A DNA stretch of 64,000 nucleotides from a virus (IMGVR_UViG_3300041583_000385:1-64000), one strand, 5' to 3'. Positions 42,610 through 52,706 are shown, counted from the first letter of the stretch. Numbers and translations are program-made. The notes: generated from the letters alone by a model not told the origin.

Positions 42610-43513
42610 ATTCCTTTCTATATTTAATAACAGCTAAATCTTTAGCCTTTGCCTCAATCTCCGTATCAAAATCAAGACCATAAGTTTTAATTTCCTCATA
42701 GATATAATCAGCATGCGCTGTTTTTCTACTAGTTTTATCTTCTAATGTTTTTGATGAACTCATATGTGTTAATACTCTTGTTTTCCAAGTAGAGTGTGCT
42801 AGTTTTATAGATTCTTCCATACTTTGATCCTGTGGACCAAATAGGAAGTGATGTTGGTCAAAAACAATTGGAATACCTATTTTGTCATATAACCACTCAT
42901 GTAACATCTTAACAGAGTATTGGTTCGGTGAATCATCATTCTCAATAGTTAATCTCTTTTTACAAGATTCACTCAATTCACTAAATCTATCTACAAATCT
43001 TTGAGCAGCTTCTTCTCTAGTTGGTTTTGTTGTATTGATATGTATATTTATCGGATAAAATGTCGATTGATCTAATCCCATTAAATCCATTATCTCAGCG
43101 TGTTTATTTAATTCTTTTATAGTTTTCAAAACCACTGATTCGTTCTCAGATGCTAATACATTAAAGGGGCCTGGGTGGTATGAAACTCTAATATTATTAG
43201 ATTTAACCTTATCACCAATTTCTAATAATAAGGATTGTATTTTGTTAAAATTTGGTAGATCTTCAAATTCATATTCAGACATCCATGGAAATGAATCACT
43301 AGACATTCTATAAATATAGATATCTTGGCTTAGATTATAATCTAAAACTTTCAAAGTATCTTTTAGATTATCTATTACCAACTCAGAGACATATGTTATA
43401 CCTTTTGATATAAAGGTTTTCTTTATCATTCCCCTATTAACCTTAATATGGTCTTTTGGTCTTTTATTTATATTACACCCCATTGAGATGCAGCAATATC
43501 CTATATTATTCAT
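42602..43513 (-). CDS. uvsE: UV damage endonuclease UvsE/UVDE
   Basis: From ATG 43513 (MNNIGYCCISMG) the product is 303 residues. It shows the UVDE TIM-barrel landmarks: YRMSSDSFPWMSEYE, VSYHPGPFNVLASENE, INIHINTTKPTREEAAQRF, RLTIENDDSPNQYS, PIVFDQHHFLFG and THMSSSK. The enzyme nicks DNA 5' of UV lesions in an excision repair pathway independent of UvrABC. TATATTTG ends 4 nt before the ATG, with a TTTG 20 nt further upstream, the best match here to a complete Bacteroidetes promoter. Confidence 0.9.
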   Translation of the reverse strand: MNNIGYCCISMGCNINKRPKDHIKVNRGMIKKTFISKGITYVSELVIDNLKDTLKVLDYNLSQDIYIYRMSSDSFPWMSEYEFEDLPNFNKIQSLLLEIGDKVKSNNIRVSYHPGPFNVLASENESVVLKTIKELNKHAEIMDLMGLDQSTFYPINIHINTTKPTREEAAQRFVDRFSELSESCKKRLTIENDDSPNQYSVKMLHEWLYDKIGIPIVFDQHHFLFGPQDQSMEESIKLAHSTWKTRVLTHMSSSKTLEDKTSRKTAHADYIYEEIKTYGLDFDTEIEAKAKDLAVIKYRKEFI

Positions 43514-43517
43514 TATA

Positions 43518-43525
43518 CAAATATA
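43518..43525 (-). promoter_or_regulatory. Full Bacteroidetes-type promoter of uvsE
   Basis: The minus strand has TTTG, 20 nt, TATATTTG, 4 nt and then ATG. This fits the -33 TTTG and -7 TAnnTTTG consensus with normal spacing. Confidence 0.65.
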
Positions 43526-43584
43526 CAAATTTAATATTTATATCACAAATTATAAAAGGTTATGATATTTTAATATATATGTTT

Positions 43585-44151
43585 ATGATAGTTAGAAAAT
43601 ATTTAGATTTTATAAAAGAAGAGTTTCAAGAAACTCCAGAGAGTTATATATCAACCGCATTAACAGCAATCAAACAAAAGATTGATAAAATGTTTGATTT
43701 CCAAGAAGGTGATTTAGATAATCCACCAGAAGCAGAAGAAGACCCAACAAAGATTAAAAAACTATCAACAAAGGATAGTAATAAAATGAGCTTTGAAGAT
43801 TTGGGTGTTACTTTAGAGAGTTCTGAGATTTCAAAATATTCTAAAATGTATGACTCATTAACTGTAAAATATACGGATGATGAAAATACATATACTTTAA
43901 TTCTTATGATAGATATTAAAGAAGCTATTCCTAAAGATCCAGAAGAAAATTTCGACAGTGATGATATAGAAAAGTGTTATATTAAATTCAAAAAATATAG
44001 CTTAGATAATCTTACTGAAATAATTGGACAAATTAGTAAAAATATCGATATAAAAGATATCGATGAAGAATTCCTAATCGATCTAAAAATAGAACTTGAT
44101 GATAAATTTGGTGGTGATAACGATGAATTCGAAATCGAAACCAACAAATAA
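43585..44151 (+). CDS. Acidic protein with capsid-targeting-like N-terminus
   Basis: From ATG 43585 the product (188 residues) starts MIVRKYLDFIKEEFQETPES. TTAATATATA at 43570-43579 overlaps an earlier ATG, so the later start is preferred. The protein is acidic (ENFDSDDIEKCYIKFKKYSL) with no recognised domain. The next gene continues in the same frame after a short gap. Confidence 0.55.
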   Translation: MIVRKYLDFIKEEFQETPESYISTALTAIKQKIDKMFDFQEGDLDNPPEAEEDPTKIKKLSTKDSNKMSFEDLGVTLESSEISKYSKMYDSLTVKYTDDENTYTLILMIDIKEAIPKDPEENFDSDDIEKCYIKFKKYSLDNLTEIIGQISKNIDIKDIDEEFLIDLKIELDDKFGGDNDEFEIETNK

Positions 44152-44160
44152 TTAATCATC

Positions 44161-45036
44161 TTGAAATACTTAAAGAAATATAAAATATTTGAATCTAGTG
44201 GTTATTTGGATCACTACCTAAGTAAGTTGGGTGCTACTAAAGATGATATAAGAGATATATTTTCAGAAGTTATTGATCAGGGTTATGAATTAAAATTAAA
44301 AGTACTTTATCAAGATTCCAATGGGAGAATAAGAATTAAAAAATCAACAGCAAGTGAGAATCCCATACTTAAAATCTCTTTATCATCTGATAAAGTATCA
44401 TATGTTGGTGGAAGTGTCAAATTTGATAGCATAACATATATAGAAACAATATACCACTCATTATCCAGGTTTATAAACACATATGGGTCTAATATTAAAA
44501 AGATAACTTATGAGTTAGATAATAAAGCTGAAATAACTGTAAATTGTATTTTTGAAACTGAAACTGATGAGTCTAAATTAAAAATATCAAAGAATGATAT
44601 TTTTAATTGTGTTAGAAAGGCTTTGTCTAATAAATTACCGGATGGTTATAATGATTCTATATCTTTTAAAGATTTTCAAGGCACTCACGGGATTATTAAA
44701 ATGTCAGATTTATATAAACTAGAGAAATACAAGGAATTAAGAGAAATTCTGAGAAATTCTGAGGAGAAATACATAAATAATTATAAAGAGATAGAATCAT
44801 TATGTTCTGTATTAAGGGATGAAATAGCTATTGAACTATCATTAAAAAGTGGTGGTGATATTAGATTTATTAAAAAGGATAGAACAGAAGGAGCCCTTTA
44901 TGTATTTATTGATAATGTTGAATCATATAGACTTGGTAATTTATCATGTTATGATAATGATTCTAGGAGATATTCTGAGAGAATTAAAACAGGATTTTTA
45001 TCAAAAAAGAATATAGAGGTTGAATTATTCTATTAG
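44161..45036 (+). CDS. Hypothetical protein with capsid-targeting-like N-terminus, TTG start
   Basis: The leader LKYLKKYKIFESSGYLDHYL begins at a TTG, read as Met, 9 nt after the stop of the previous gene and in the same frame. The segment DIRDIFSEVIDQGYELKLKV resembles the region after the leader in the genes at 32433 and 51630. The product is 291 residues and ends with TAG. The conservation of the leader fixes the start despite the unusual codon. The function is unknown. Confidence 0.58.
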   Translation: MKYLKKYKIFESSGYLDHYLSKLGATKDDIRDIFSEVIDQGYELKLKVLYQDSNGRIRIKKSTASENPILKISLSSDKVSYVGGSVKFDSITYIETIYHSLSRFINTYGSNIKKITYELDNKAEITVNCIFETETDESKLKISKNDIFNCVRKALSNKLPDGYNDSISFKDFQGTHGIIKMSDLYKLEKYKELREILRNSEEKYINNYKEIESLCSVLRDEIAIELSLKSGGDIRFIKKDRTEGALYVFIDNVESYRLGNLSCYDNDSRRYSERIKTGFLSKKNIEVELFY

Positions 45037-45088
45037 AATATCCGTAACACTAGATTAAAGGAAGCACATTCTATTTAATAAATAATCT

Positions 45089-45607
45089 ATGGGATTAAAT
45101 ATTGTTGCATCATATCAAACTATTACAGAATTTAAAAGATCTAGGTATTTTAAGATAAATCTTGGATTAGTTGCTACTGTTGAGAAAAATGGTAAAAGAA
45201 CTTTTAATCCTGATGATAAATTCAGTTACTATTATTATAGCCAATATAAAGCAACTATATATGGACAGGGTAATGTTGGTGATATAAAATTTTACGCAGA
45301 TCACTTCATAAAAGATAATACATTCGCTGTTTATTATGGTGATACATTCGAAGAATTTCTATTTAATTTTGATAGGGTAATGGTTAGTAAAAATAATATA
45401 GATTTTTATTTAGGTCACATATTAAAGAGTGTTGAGGAACAATATGAAGAAAGGGTTAAAAATAAAGAACTTAAAAAACTTGAAGTTCAACCGGAAGGTA
45501 ATGCTGAGAATATTCTTAAAAACCCAGGTAATGTTAATTACGCTGATTTGAAGGCATATTTAAAAACAAAACAAAATAGTAGATACAAAAATAATAACAG
45601 TTTATGA
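45089..45607 (+). CDS. Hypothetical protein, 172 residues
   Basis: The product starts MGLNIVASYQTITEFKRSRY. The first 110 residues look beta-rich and the last 55 are charged (EEQYEERVKNKELKKLEVQP). It overlaps the endolysin start by 4 nt. It could be a lysis or tail accessory protein; no motif is recognised. Confidence 0.5.
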   Translation: MGLNIVASYQTITEFKRSRYFKINLGLVATVEKNGKRTFNPDDKFSYYYYSQYKATIYGQGNVGDIKFYADHFIKDNTFAVYYGDTFEEFLFNFDRVMVSKNNIDFYLGHILKSVEEQYEERVKNKELKKLEVQPEGNAENILKNPGNVNYADLKAYLKTKQNSRYKNNNSL

Positions 45608-46635
45608 AACTTAAAAGAATTATAATGCTTAGAATGTCTGGTGATGATGTTCGTTGGATGCAAACTAAGTTAAAGGAATATGGATACCATAAAGGTAAGA
45701 TTGATGGATTTTTTGGACAAAATACATTAATCTCTGTTACTAATTATCAAAGATCTATTGGTATTAAAGCTGATGGTGTTGTTGGTCCACAAACTTGGAG
45801 TCAGATAACAAACCATTTAGAAAACAAAAAGCAAAAAGAGTCGGATGGTATTGAAGTTGATGTTGTGTTAACACCAATCCCTAGAAATGAAGATATCCCA
45901 TTTAAGATATCATATATCGGTGATGATTCATTAAAAATATATGATTGTTTTTTAGAAGATGATGAATATTATAAAACAGAGACACAAAAAGATACTATTT
46001 GGTTACATCATACTGCTGGTGGTTCTAGACCAGATTGGACAATTGGTGGATGGGAAAGAGATTATCAAAAAGATAAAAAAGGAAACCCAGTTTTAGATAA
46101 AGATGGTAACCAAAAATCATTAAGGGTTGGTACTCAATTTGTAATAGGTAGAAGTTCTTCGTCTAAGAAAGATGTATTGTGGGATGGAAAGGTTCTAAGA
46201 GCTTTTGATGATAGATATTGGGCTTATCACTTAGGTATATCAGGAAGTAAAAGTAAAGCGTTAAACTCAAAGTCTATTGGTATAGAGATATGTAATTATG
46301 GGCCATTGACATTAGGTAGAGACGGTAGATATTATAACTATGTTAACCGCCCTGTTAATGATGAAGATGTTGTTGAACTAGATAAGCCATTTAGAGGATA
46401 CAAACACTATGAAAGATATACAGACACTCAGATAGAAACTGTAAGAAAGCTTATACTATATTTGAAGAATAGATGGGATATACAGATAGAAAGTGGTATT
46501 TATGATGAAGAATGGTTTGAGTATAATGATAAATGGTTCTCAAATGGTGGAATAAGAAGTCATACACAAGTAAGAACAGGTAAGTTTGATATATTCCCAC
46601 AGAAGGAGATGATAGAAATGTTAAATAGTTTATGA
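45604..46635 (+). CDS. Endolysin: peptidoglycan-binding domain plus N-acetylmuramoyl-L-alanine amidase
   Basis: The 343-residue product has an N-terminal PG_binding_1 repeat (DDVRWMQTKLKEYGYHKGKI, DGFFGQNTLISVTNYQ, GIKADGVVGPQTWSQI). A linker and an Amidase_2 domain follow, starting at WLHHTAGGSRPDW and continuing with FVIGRS, WAYHLGISGS and SIGIEICNYG. The zinc-binding His and the later His/Glu positions are present. No signal peptide is seen, so export would need a holin, which I do not find here. The stop overlaps the next start (ATGA). Confidence 0.88.
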   Translation: MKLKRIIMLRMSGDDVRWMQTKLKEYGYHKGKIDGFFGQNTLISVTNYQRSIGIKADGVVGPQTWSQITNHLENKKQKESDGIEVDVVLTPIPRNEDIPFKISYIGDDSLKIYDCFLEDDEYYKTETQKDTIWLHHTAGGSRPDWTIGGWERDYQKDKKGNPVLDKDGNQKSLRVGTQFVIGRSSSSKKDVLWDGKVLRAFDDRYWAYHLGISGSKSKALNSKSIGIEICNYGPLTLGRDGRYYNYVNRPVNDEDVVELDKPFRGYKHYERYTDTQIETVRKLILYLKNRWDIQIESGIYDEEWFEYNDKWFSNGGIRSHTQVRTGKFDIFPQKEMIEMLNSL

Positions 46636-46859
46636 AATATATAAAATTATACGAAAGTTACGATCACAAAGAAACAAAATATGGTTATATGACCTTATAA
46701 ATATGATGATAGGTCAAATTTCATTGAAATTGAATCTATGGGTAATGAGTGGATAGATAAGATATATACTATTGTATCAGAAAATGATGGTTCTTATAAA
46801 GGGTGGGATGATAAAATGACGATGATGCTTTATCTATATCACCAATGAAATTTTATTAA
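46632..46859 (+). pseudogene. Decayed gene with capsid-targeting-like leader, two frameshifts
   Basis: ATG 46632 gives MKYIKLYESYDHKETKYGYM, then stops. The next frame continues PYKYDDRSNFIEIESMGNEW and YTIVSENDGSYKGWDDK. After a second shift in a run of A it ends DDDALSISPMKFY at 46859. The three pieces join into one smooth protein of about 75 residues. The start overlaps the endolysin stop (ATGA), as for a formerly coupled gene. Confidence 0.6.
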
Positions 46860-47113
46860 TTATAAATTATAGCTAGTATCTTATATAATTGTAATTGACT
46901 TTCTTCATCTATTTCGTCAAAATCAACAACGATATCTAAATCATCTTGGAAAATATGCAAGAAAACCTTATTAGATTCGACATCCCATTCAACTGAATTA
47001 AACTCACCCATTGGTAGACTTATATCCATCAAAAGTTCATTTAGTCCAAATCCCAATAGTTTAATTAAGTTAATTATTTTATTCCTCATCACCTTACATA
47101 AAATTTTCTTCAC
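46856..47113 (-). CDS. Hypothetical protein, 85 residues
   Basis: A GTG at 47113, 4 nt after TTAATATATA, gives MKKILCKVMRNKIINLIKLL. An internal ATG would give a product eight residues shorter. The C-terminal half is acidic (DDLDIVVDFDEIDEESQLQL). The function is unknown. Confidence 0.45.
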   Translation of the reverse strand: MKKILCKVMRNKIINLIKLLGFGLNELLMDISLPMGEFNSVEWDVESNKVFLHIFQDDLDIVVDFDEIDEESQLQLYKILAIIYN

Positions 47114-47195
47114 TATCTATATATTAAATTTCAATATATTAAGTTTTGAATTTTATTTTTTAATATATAATACCAACAAAATAAAGTATTAGAAA

Positions 47196-48473
47196 ATGGG
47201 TTTATTAAAATATAATGATTATATAACAGAAAAGGTAGCTTATAAGCTATTACTTGAATCTAAAGTTGTTTTTTCTAAGAAGTTTGTTAATTTATTAACT
47301 AAGATGAAGACAAATAAAGTAGCATCTAATTTGTTGGGTATTTATTCTAAGGATATTGATGTATCACATAATTACATTGACACTACTGATGCTAAAGACG
47401 CTGTATCATTTACACCAGATAGAAAAGCTCAAGAATTGTTAAAGGATAGACCACAATTATGGGAAGTTAGAGACACACAAAGATATTTAACACATGCAAA
47501 TGGTAATAGTAAATTATTTGACGCACTTGGTTATGAAAAACCAGATGGAGACCCTTGGGTGCCTGGTGAGGGAACAATTGGTTATATTTTAGGAGAAACT
47601 ATTAGTGAGAAATCAGGTAAAATATATGTTATTTTTGAAGAAGAAGGAGACTCAAGAAAAACAGTTCTTAATAAAGAAGCATTAGAAGCAAGTGAATCAT
47701 CAGAAAATTCTAAAATTTGGTCAACATCAAGAAATAGTATTAAAGTAGGTAGATTAGTTAGAGCTATATTAAAAGCATCTAAATTAGAATTTACCGATAA
47801 AGATATAGAAGAATTCACAAATACATATAAAGCAACCTTTGATTTTGAACAAGACGTACTTAAACAATTTGATATAGTTTCTGGTAAAGATATATCACGT
47901 TGGTATGATAATAGTGATGAAGAAACTTATGTAGATGGTGGTGGTGTATTAAACAACTCTTGTATGTCACACTCACCTAGTGAGTACTTTGATATGTATT
48001 GTAACAACACTAAGGAAATTCAAATGGTTATTTTATATGGTGATGATGGTGAGATTAAAGATGGTAAATTTGTATCAGATCAGATAAAGGGTAGAGCGCT
48101 ATTATGGAAAGCTAATATTGGTGGATCTGACGGTACATTTATGGATAGAATCTACACAACTAATGATAGTGATGTTGAATTATTCAAACAATATGCTGAG
48201 AAGAATAATTGGTGGTATAAGAAATCACAAACTATGGAACCTGGTGAAAATATCACAAATGGATCAGGATCCAAAAGTGCAACAATAACAGTTAAACTAA
48301 CAGGTAGTGGTGGGACTTGGGATAGATACCCATATATGGATACAATGTGTTACTTAAATCAAGATGGTGATATATTAACTAATAATGATGAAGGAGATTT
48401 AGAGATAAACAGAACATTCAGAGATACCGATGGAGGGTATATGGATTCTGATGGTGATTATCAATATGATTAA
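47196..48473 (+). CDS. Hypothetical protein with capsid-targeting-like N-terminus
   Basis: The 425-residue product starts MGLLKYNDYITEKVAYKLLL, where YITE is a T4-like cleavage site. A central block (VLNNSCMSHSPSEYFDMYCN, KGRALLWKANIGG, FMDRIYTTNDSDVELFKQYA) is of a kind I associate with conserved phage proteins of unknown role. The C-terminus is a Gly/Asp-rich segment. A TTAATATATA motif lies about 27 nt upstream. Capsid delivery is inferred from the leader. Confidence 0.58.
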   Translation: MGLLKYNDYITEKVAYKLLLESKVVFSKKFVNLLTKMKTNKVASNLLGIYSKDIDVSHNYIDTTDAKDAVSFTPDRKAQELLKDRPQLWEVRDTQRYLTHANGNSKLFDALGYEKPDGDPWVPGEGTIGYILGETISEKSGKIYVIFEEEGDSRKTVLNKEALEASESSENSKIWSTSRNSIKVGRLVRAILKASKLEFTDKDIEEFTNTYKATFDFEQDVLKQFDIVSGKDISRWYDNSDEETYVDGGGVLNNSCMSHSPSEYFDMYCNNTKEIQMVILYGDDGEIKDGKFVSDQIKGRALLWKANIGGSDGTFMDRIYTTNDSDVELFKQYAEKNNWWYKKSQTMEPGENITNGSGSKSATITVKLTGSGGTWDRYPYMDTMCYLNQDGDILTNNDEGDLEINRTFRDTDGGYMDSDGDYQYD

Positions 48474-48485
48474 TATAAATAAAAA

Positions 48486-48514
48486 AACCCAGTCAAAATT
48501 GACTGGGTTTTTTT
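48486..48514. terminator. Bidirectional terminator between two convergent genes
   Basis: AACCCAGTCA, loop AAAT, TGACTGGGTT, flanked by an A run on the left and a T run on the right, lies exactly between the 47196 gene and dnaK. It can end transcription from both sides. Confidence 0.9.
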
Positions 48515-48517
48515 ATT

Positions 48518-50398
48518 TTAATCTACTTCTTCAAATGGAGTATCCTCTACTTCACCCTCATCAGTTGATTCACCTGATTCCTCAGATTCTTGTGTTTGTT
48601 GATATAGTCTAGTGCTAATTGCTGACCAAGTTTCATTCAATTTCTCAGATGATTCATCTATCTTTTCAATGTCTTGTTCAGAATGTGCAGTTCTCAACTC
48701 ACCAAGGTCAGAATTAAGAGAAGACATATCATCTTCTGTTAATTTCTCAGAAAACTCTTTAATTTGTTTCTCTGTTTGGAAGATTAAATTATCCGCCATA
48801 TTAACCTTATCAACTTTTTCTCTTTCAAGTTTATCTGATTCAGCATTAACCTCAGCCTCAGATTTCATTCTTTCAATTTCCTCCTTAGATAATTGTGAAC
48901 CACCTTCAATTCGAATTTTATTCTCTTTACCAGTAGCTTTATCTTTAGCAGAAACAGAAAGTATACCATTAGCATCAATGTCTAATGTAACTTCAACTTG
49001 AGGAATACCTCTTGGAGATGGCATGATACCATCTAAATGGAATCTACCTAAGTCACGATTATCCTTTGCCATTGGTCTCTCACCTTGTAAAACATGTATC
49101 TCAACTGATGGTTGGTTATCTGATGCTGTTGAAAACGTTTCCGACTTTCTTGTAGGAATTGTTGTATTAGCTTCAATTAACTTAGTCATTACTGAACCCA
49201 TTGTTTCGATACCAAGTGAAAGTGGTGTAACATCAAGAAGTAATACATCAGTAATACCTCCTGATAAAACAGCTCCTTGAATAGCCGCCCCAAGAGCAAC
49301 AACTTCATCTGGATTAACAGATTTGTTAGGTGCTTTACCAATAAAAGCTTCAATAGCTTTTTGAATAGCCGGGATTCTTGTAGAACCACCAACTAAAATA
49401 ACTTCATCAATATCAACCGGTTTAAGACCAGCATTTTTAAGAGCACTTTTCGCACAAGTGATAGTTCTATCTACTAACTTAGAAGTCATTTGCTCAAACT
49501 TAGCACTTGATAATTTCTTAACAAAGTGTAAAGGAGTTCCATCTTTAGCTGTAATATAAGGTAAGTTAATTTCAGTTTGTGTTGATGTTGATAATTCAAT
49601 TTTTGCTTTCTCTGCTGCTTCTTTTAATCTTTGAAGAGCCATAGGATCTTTTGATAAATCCATACCACTATCTGATTTGAATTCATCTATCATCCAATCA
49701 ATAATCGTATTATCAAAATCATCACCACCTAAGTGTGTATCACCATCAGTAGATTTAACTTCAAAAACACCATCACCAATTTCTAAAACTGAAACATCAT
49801 GTGTACCACCACCACAATCAAATACAAGTATTTTAGAATCTGTATTCTTCTTATCTAACCCGTAAGCTAAAGCCGCGGCAGTTGGTTCATTTATAATTCT
49901 TTCAACTTTTAGTCCAGCAATTTCACCAGCTTCAATAGTTGCTGTTCTTTCAGCATCACCGAAATAAGCTGGTACAGTTATAACTGCTCTTTCAACATCA
50001 TGTCCTAAAAATTCCTCAGCCGTCTTCTTCATTTTTTGAAGAATCATTGCTGAAATTTCTTGTGGTGTATAGACTCTATCATCTATTTGGACACCAGGTA
50101 CATTTTTACCAGTCTTCACTAACTTATAAGGTACTTTTGATACTTCACCTTTACAAGCAGAAAAATCTTTACCTATGAAACGTTTAATTGAATAAATCGT
50201 TTTTTCTGGATTAGTAACCGCTTGTCTTTTGGCTGGATCTCCCACCTTTCTATCATTATCTGTAAATCCAACAACAGATGGTGTTGTTCTTTTTCCTTCC
50301 GAATTAGTAATTACAATAGGCTCTCCACCTTGAACGACTGCAACGCATGAATTTGTGGTTCCCAAATCAATCGCGATAATTGTATTTTCTTTACTCAT
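48518..50398 (-). CDS. dnaK: Hsp70 chaperone DnaK
   Basis: The 626-residue product is full length. It has [20 protein letters not shown] (phosphate 1), [53 protein letters not shown] (phosphate 2) and [20 protein letters not shown]. The substrate-binding region has [20 protein letters not shown], and the C-terminus is acidic and ends [13 protein letters not shown] replaces the usual LGGGT. Its partners DnaJ and GrpE are at 60845 and 59456. Folding of phage proteins, or replication-complex remodelling as for phage lambda, are likely roles. Confidence 0.96.
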   Translation of the reverse strand: MSKENTIIAIDLGTTNSCVAVVQGGEPIVITNSEGKRTTPSVVGFTDNDRKVGDPAKRQAVTNPEKTIYSIKRFIGKDFSACKGEVSKVPYKLVKTGKNVPGVQIDDRVYTPQEISAMILQKMKKTAEEFLGHDVERAVITVPAYFGDAERTATIEAGEIAGLKVERIINEPTAAALAYGLDKKNTDSKILVFDCGGGTHDVSVLEIGDGVFEVKSTDGDTHLGGDDFDNTIIDWMIDEFKSDSGMDLSKDPMALQRLKEAAEKAKIELSTSTQTEINLPYITAKDGTPLHFVKKLSSAKFEQMTSKLVDRTITCAKSALKNAGLKPVDIDEVILVGGSTRIPAIQKAIEAFIGKAPNKSVNPDEVVALGAAIQGAVLSGGITDVLLLDVTPLSLGIETMGSVMTKLIEANTTIPTRKSETFSTASDNQPSVEIHVLQGERPMAKDNRDLGRFHLDGIMPSPRGIPQVEVTLDIDANGILSVSAKDKATGKENKIRIEGGSQLSKEEIERMKSEAEVNAESDKLEREKVDKVNMADNLIFQTEKQIKEFSEKLTEDDMSSLNSDLGELRTAHSEQDIEKIDESSEKLNETWSAISTRLYQQTQESEESGESTDEGEVEDTPFEEVD

Positions 50399-50526
50399 AT
50401 ATTATAATTTTAATTTTAATTTATTTCTATTTTGTACAAATACCATACCAAAGTTATTTTTACCATATATGTCAATGTTGATAACCTAGTATTTGAAATT
50501 ATATAAAAAATAGAATAAAAAGTTTA

Positions 50527-50553
50527 TTTATTGGGATAGATTTAGGAACGACA
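50527..50553 (+). other. Short stretch encoding an Hsp70-like FIGIDLGTT on the opposite strand
   Basis: Between dnaK and the GIY-YIG gene, the plus strand reads FIGIDLGTT followed by LN. This is the phosphate-1 motif of Hsp70/actin-like ATPases, without further homologous sequence. It may be the residue of an earlier dnaK copy in the other direction. It could be chance, though seven matching residues in a row is unusual. Confidence 0.35.
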
Positions 50554-50587
50554 CTAAATTTTATATATAATAAAAACATCAAGAATA

Positions 50588-51421
50588 ATGAGATATATTT
50601 ATACACTTAGTGATCCCGTTACAAAAGAAATAAGATATGTTGGCCAAACCAATGATATAAAAAGAAGATTTAATAGTCACATATCATCATCCATGAACAA
50701 GAATTCTGATTGTTATGATACATATAAGTCAAGGTGGGTAAGAAAATTAATAGGAAATAACCTATTACCCATTATCGACATAATAGATAAGTGTGAGACA
50801 TTGAAGGAATCCAATAAAATGGAAAGTTTACATATTGGAAAATTAACAGAGGAAGGAGTTAAGTTGACAAATTCATATGTTGGTGATGTTACTGAGTTTT
50901 CAATAGAGACAAGGAAAAAAATGTCAGATGCTAAGAAAGGTAAAACATTGGAAGAAATAGTTGGTAAGGAAAAATCAATAGAATTAAGAGAATATTATTC
51001 AGAAAGACTAAAAATTAATAACCCAAATAAAAGTGATGATACATTAGTTCGTGAAAAGATAAGTAATACACTTAAAGAATACTTCTCTGATAAGGAAAAC
51101 CATTGGGCATATGGTTTAAAAATGAGTGATGATCACAATGAGAAGTTAAGACAGTCAAAATTAGGCAATCCAAAAAACGTTGGTAATAGGAAGCCGAGAA
51201 CAGAAGAACAAAAAGAAAAAATAAGAAATGGTATAAAGGGTACTAAAATAAAAAGATTTTTAATTTTACAATATGATTTAGAAATGAATTTCATAAAAGA
51301 GTGGAAGAGTTTAAGGGAGATACAGAGATATGATAACACTTTTAATAGGAAAGGAATTGCTGATAACTGCAAGGGTCTTAAAGGTAGTTACGCTAATTTC
51401 ATATGGGTATATAAAGATTAA
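50588..51421 (+). CDS. GIY-YIG homing endonuclease
   Basis: The 277-residue product starts MRYIYTLSDPVTKEIRYVGQ, a canonical GIY-YIG start (YIYTLS...RYVGQT), followed by RFNSH and the catalytic Glu in NKMESLHIGKL. Repeats of the NUMOD3 type (ETRKKMSDAKKGKT, HNEKLRQSKLGN, EEQKEKIRNGIKG) and a NUMOD1-like end (WKSLREIQRYDNTFNRKGIA) bind DNA. It sits between dnaK and a small minus-strand gene, with its own AT-rich promoter-like stretch. Confidence 0.85.
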   Translation: MRYIYTLSDPVTKEIRYVGQTNDIKRRFNSHISSSMNKNSDCYDTYKSRWVRKLIGNNLLPIIDIIDKCETLKESNKMESLHIGKLTEEGVKLTNSYVGDVTEFSIETRKKMSDAKKGKTLEEIVGKEKSIELREYYSERLKINNPNKSDDTLVREKISNTLKEYFSDKENHWAYGLKMSDDHNEKLRQSKLGNPKNVGNRKPRTEEQKEKIRNGIKGTKIKRFLILQYDLEMNFIKEWKSLREIQRYDNTFNRKGIADNCKGLKGSYANFIWVYKD

Positions 51422-51630
51422 TTTGATGTGTTTGATACGATATCGATAGGTGATGTACCACTACCAACTGACATAGGGCCAGGAATTGGTGAACTAGCAA
51501 TAGACATAAACTTAGTTGGTTTATTATTAGACTTTCTAAAATCTAAGAATTTTTTAACCCTTCTACGTTTCTTTTTCTTTCTATCCTCTAATTTCTTTAG
51601 ATATTTTTCTTTATTAAGAATTCTAGACAT
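51418..51630 (-). CDS. Small basic protein, 70 residues
   Basis: The product starts MSRILNKEKYLKKLEDRKKK and is Lys/Arg-rich for 35 residues. It ends with a Pro/Gly/Ser-rich stretch (SSPIPGPMSVGSGTSP). It overlaps the convergent endonuclease stop by 4 nt and touches the upstream gene. Nucleic acid binding or a virion core role is possible. Confidence 0.45.
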   Translation of the reverse strand: MSRILNKEKYLKKLEDRKKKKRRRVKKFLDFRKSNNKPTKFMSIASSPIPGPMSVGSGTSPIDIVSNTSN

Positions 51631-52706
51631 TATTTCTTTTTGTTCTTTTTGTTCTCTTCCCTACGTAGTCTAGAAATTTCTTTAACAAATTCCTTTACTT
51701 CTGCTTCATCACCAGCAGGTGGTAAGAAACCATATCCACGTAATCTACTATACCACTTAACTTGACCTATTGTAGTGCCGTTCTTAACTACGTTATAAAT
51801 ATCAGTCTTAGCACCTTTCTTCCTAGGTTGTTTGTTAAATTTTAATTTAGGTGTAGTTTTAGATTCTGAAATATTAAAACTCCTTTTTAATAGTGGAATA
51901 GACTTAAAATTATCCAAATTCTCACCTTTTAGATAGATTTTAATCTCAATACCAAGAACAAGATTATTACTATCTAATATATCAACGCTTACATCCCTTT
52001 CCCAGATACCAGTATTTTTACCAAAATATACAGTTTCATCCTTTTTACAATAACCTATTGAGAAATCATTATCATAACTATCTATTAATCTTAATGTATA
52101 ATCACTTATACTACTTGGTTTGAATTCTGAATCAGGTGGATATTTACTCTGATTAGCATTTTGTTTACTCTTAATAACTATATTTATATAATCACTTTTA
52201 CTAGATGATAACCATCTCTCTGGAGTATAGTCTATATTAACTACCCATTTATCATCTATTAAATCAAGTAATATATCATTTATTTTATCAATTTCAGTTA
52301 GTATCAAATCTTGGTCAGTCTTAGATTCTCCTATTATATGATCAACCGATTTGTAAACGGTTAATTGAAAAGCTTCCGATTCACTGTTAATATCACCATT
52401 AAAACTACTTAAAGATAATTTATTATCCTCATTATATAACATAAGTTTGTTTATATAACCAAGTGGTTTAGTATAATCTACTATTCTATCAAATATATCT
52501 TTTATACCAGCACTTTTATCAGAAAAGACAGATACCTTTATAACATCATCACACAACATATTATTAACTTTCGAACATTTAGTTATATTTATGTTAAACT
52601 TTAACCCATCATCCTTTAATTCTTGACAAATATCATTTAACTCTATATAGATTTTATCAAGAGGAGAATCACTTTCAAATACTTTATATTTCTTTAGATA
52701 TTTCAT
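51630..52706 (-). CDS. Hypothetical protein with capsid-targeting-like N-terminus
   Basis: From ATG 52706 the product (358 residues) starts MKYLKKYKVFESDSPLDKIY. The segment ELNDICQELKDDGLKFNINI matches the corresponding segment of the 32433 gene. A separate C-terminal module (DIYNVVKNGTTIGQVKWYSR then GYGFLPPAGDEAEVKEFVKE) looks like a small conserved domain. The ATG overlaps the upstream TGA (ATGA). The function is unknown. Confidence 0.6.
   Translation of the reverse strand: MKYLKKYKVFESDSPLDKIYIELNDICQELKDDGLKFNINITKCSKVNNMLCDDVIKVSVFSDKSAGIKDIFDRIVDYTKPLGYINKLMLYNEDNKLSLSSFNGDINSESEAFQLTVYKSVDHIIGESKTDQDLILTEIDKINDILLDLIDDKWVVNIDYTPERWLSSSKSDYINIVIKSKQNANQSKYPPDSEFKPSSISDYTLRLIDSYDNDFSIGYCKKDETVYFGKNTGIWERDVSVDILDSNNLVLGIEIKIYLKGENLDNFKSIPLLKRSFNISESKTTPKLKFNKQPRKKGAKTDIYNVVKNGTTIGQVKWYSRLRGYGFLPPAGDEAEVKEFVKEISRLRREENKKNKKK

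Noticed and set aside
50588-51421. An intron inside dnaK carrying the GIY-YIG gene
   Set aside because: dnaK is complete and uninterrupted on the other strand; the endonuclease gene is free-standing.
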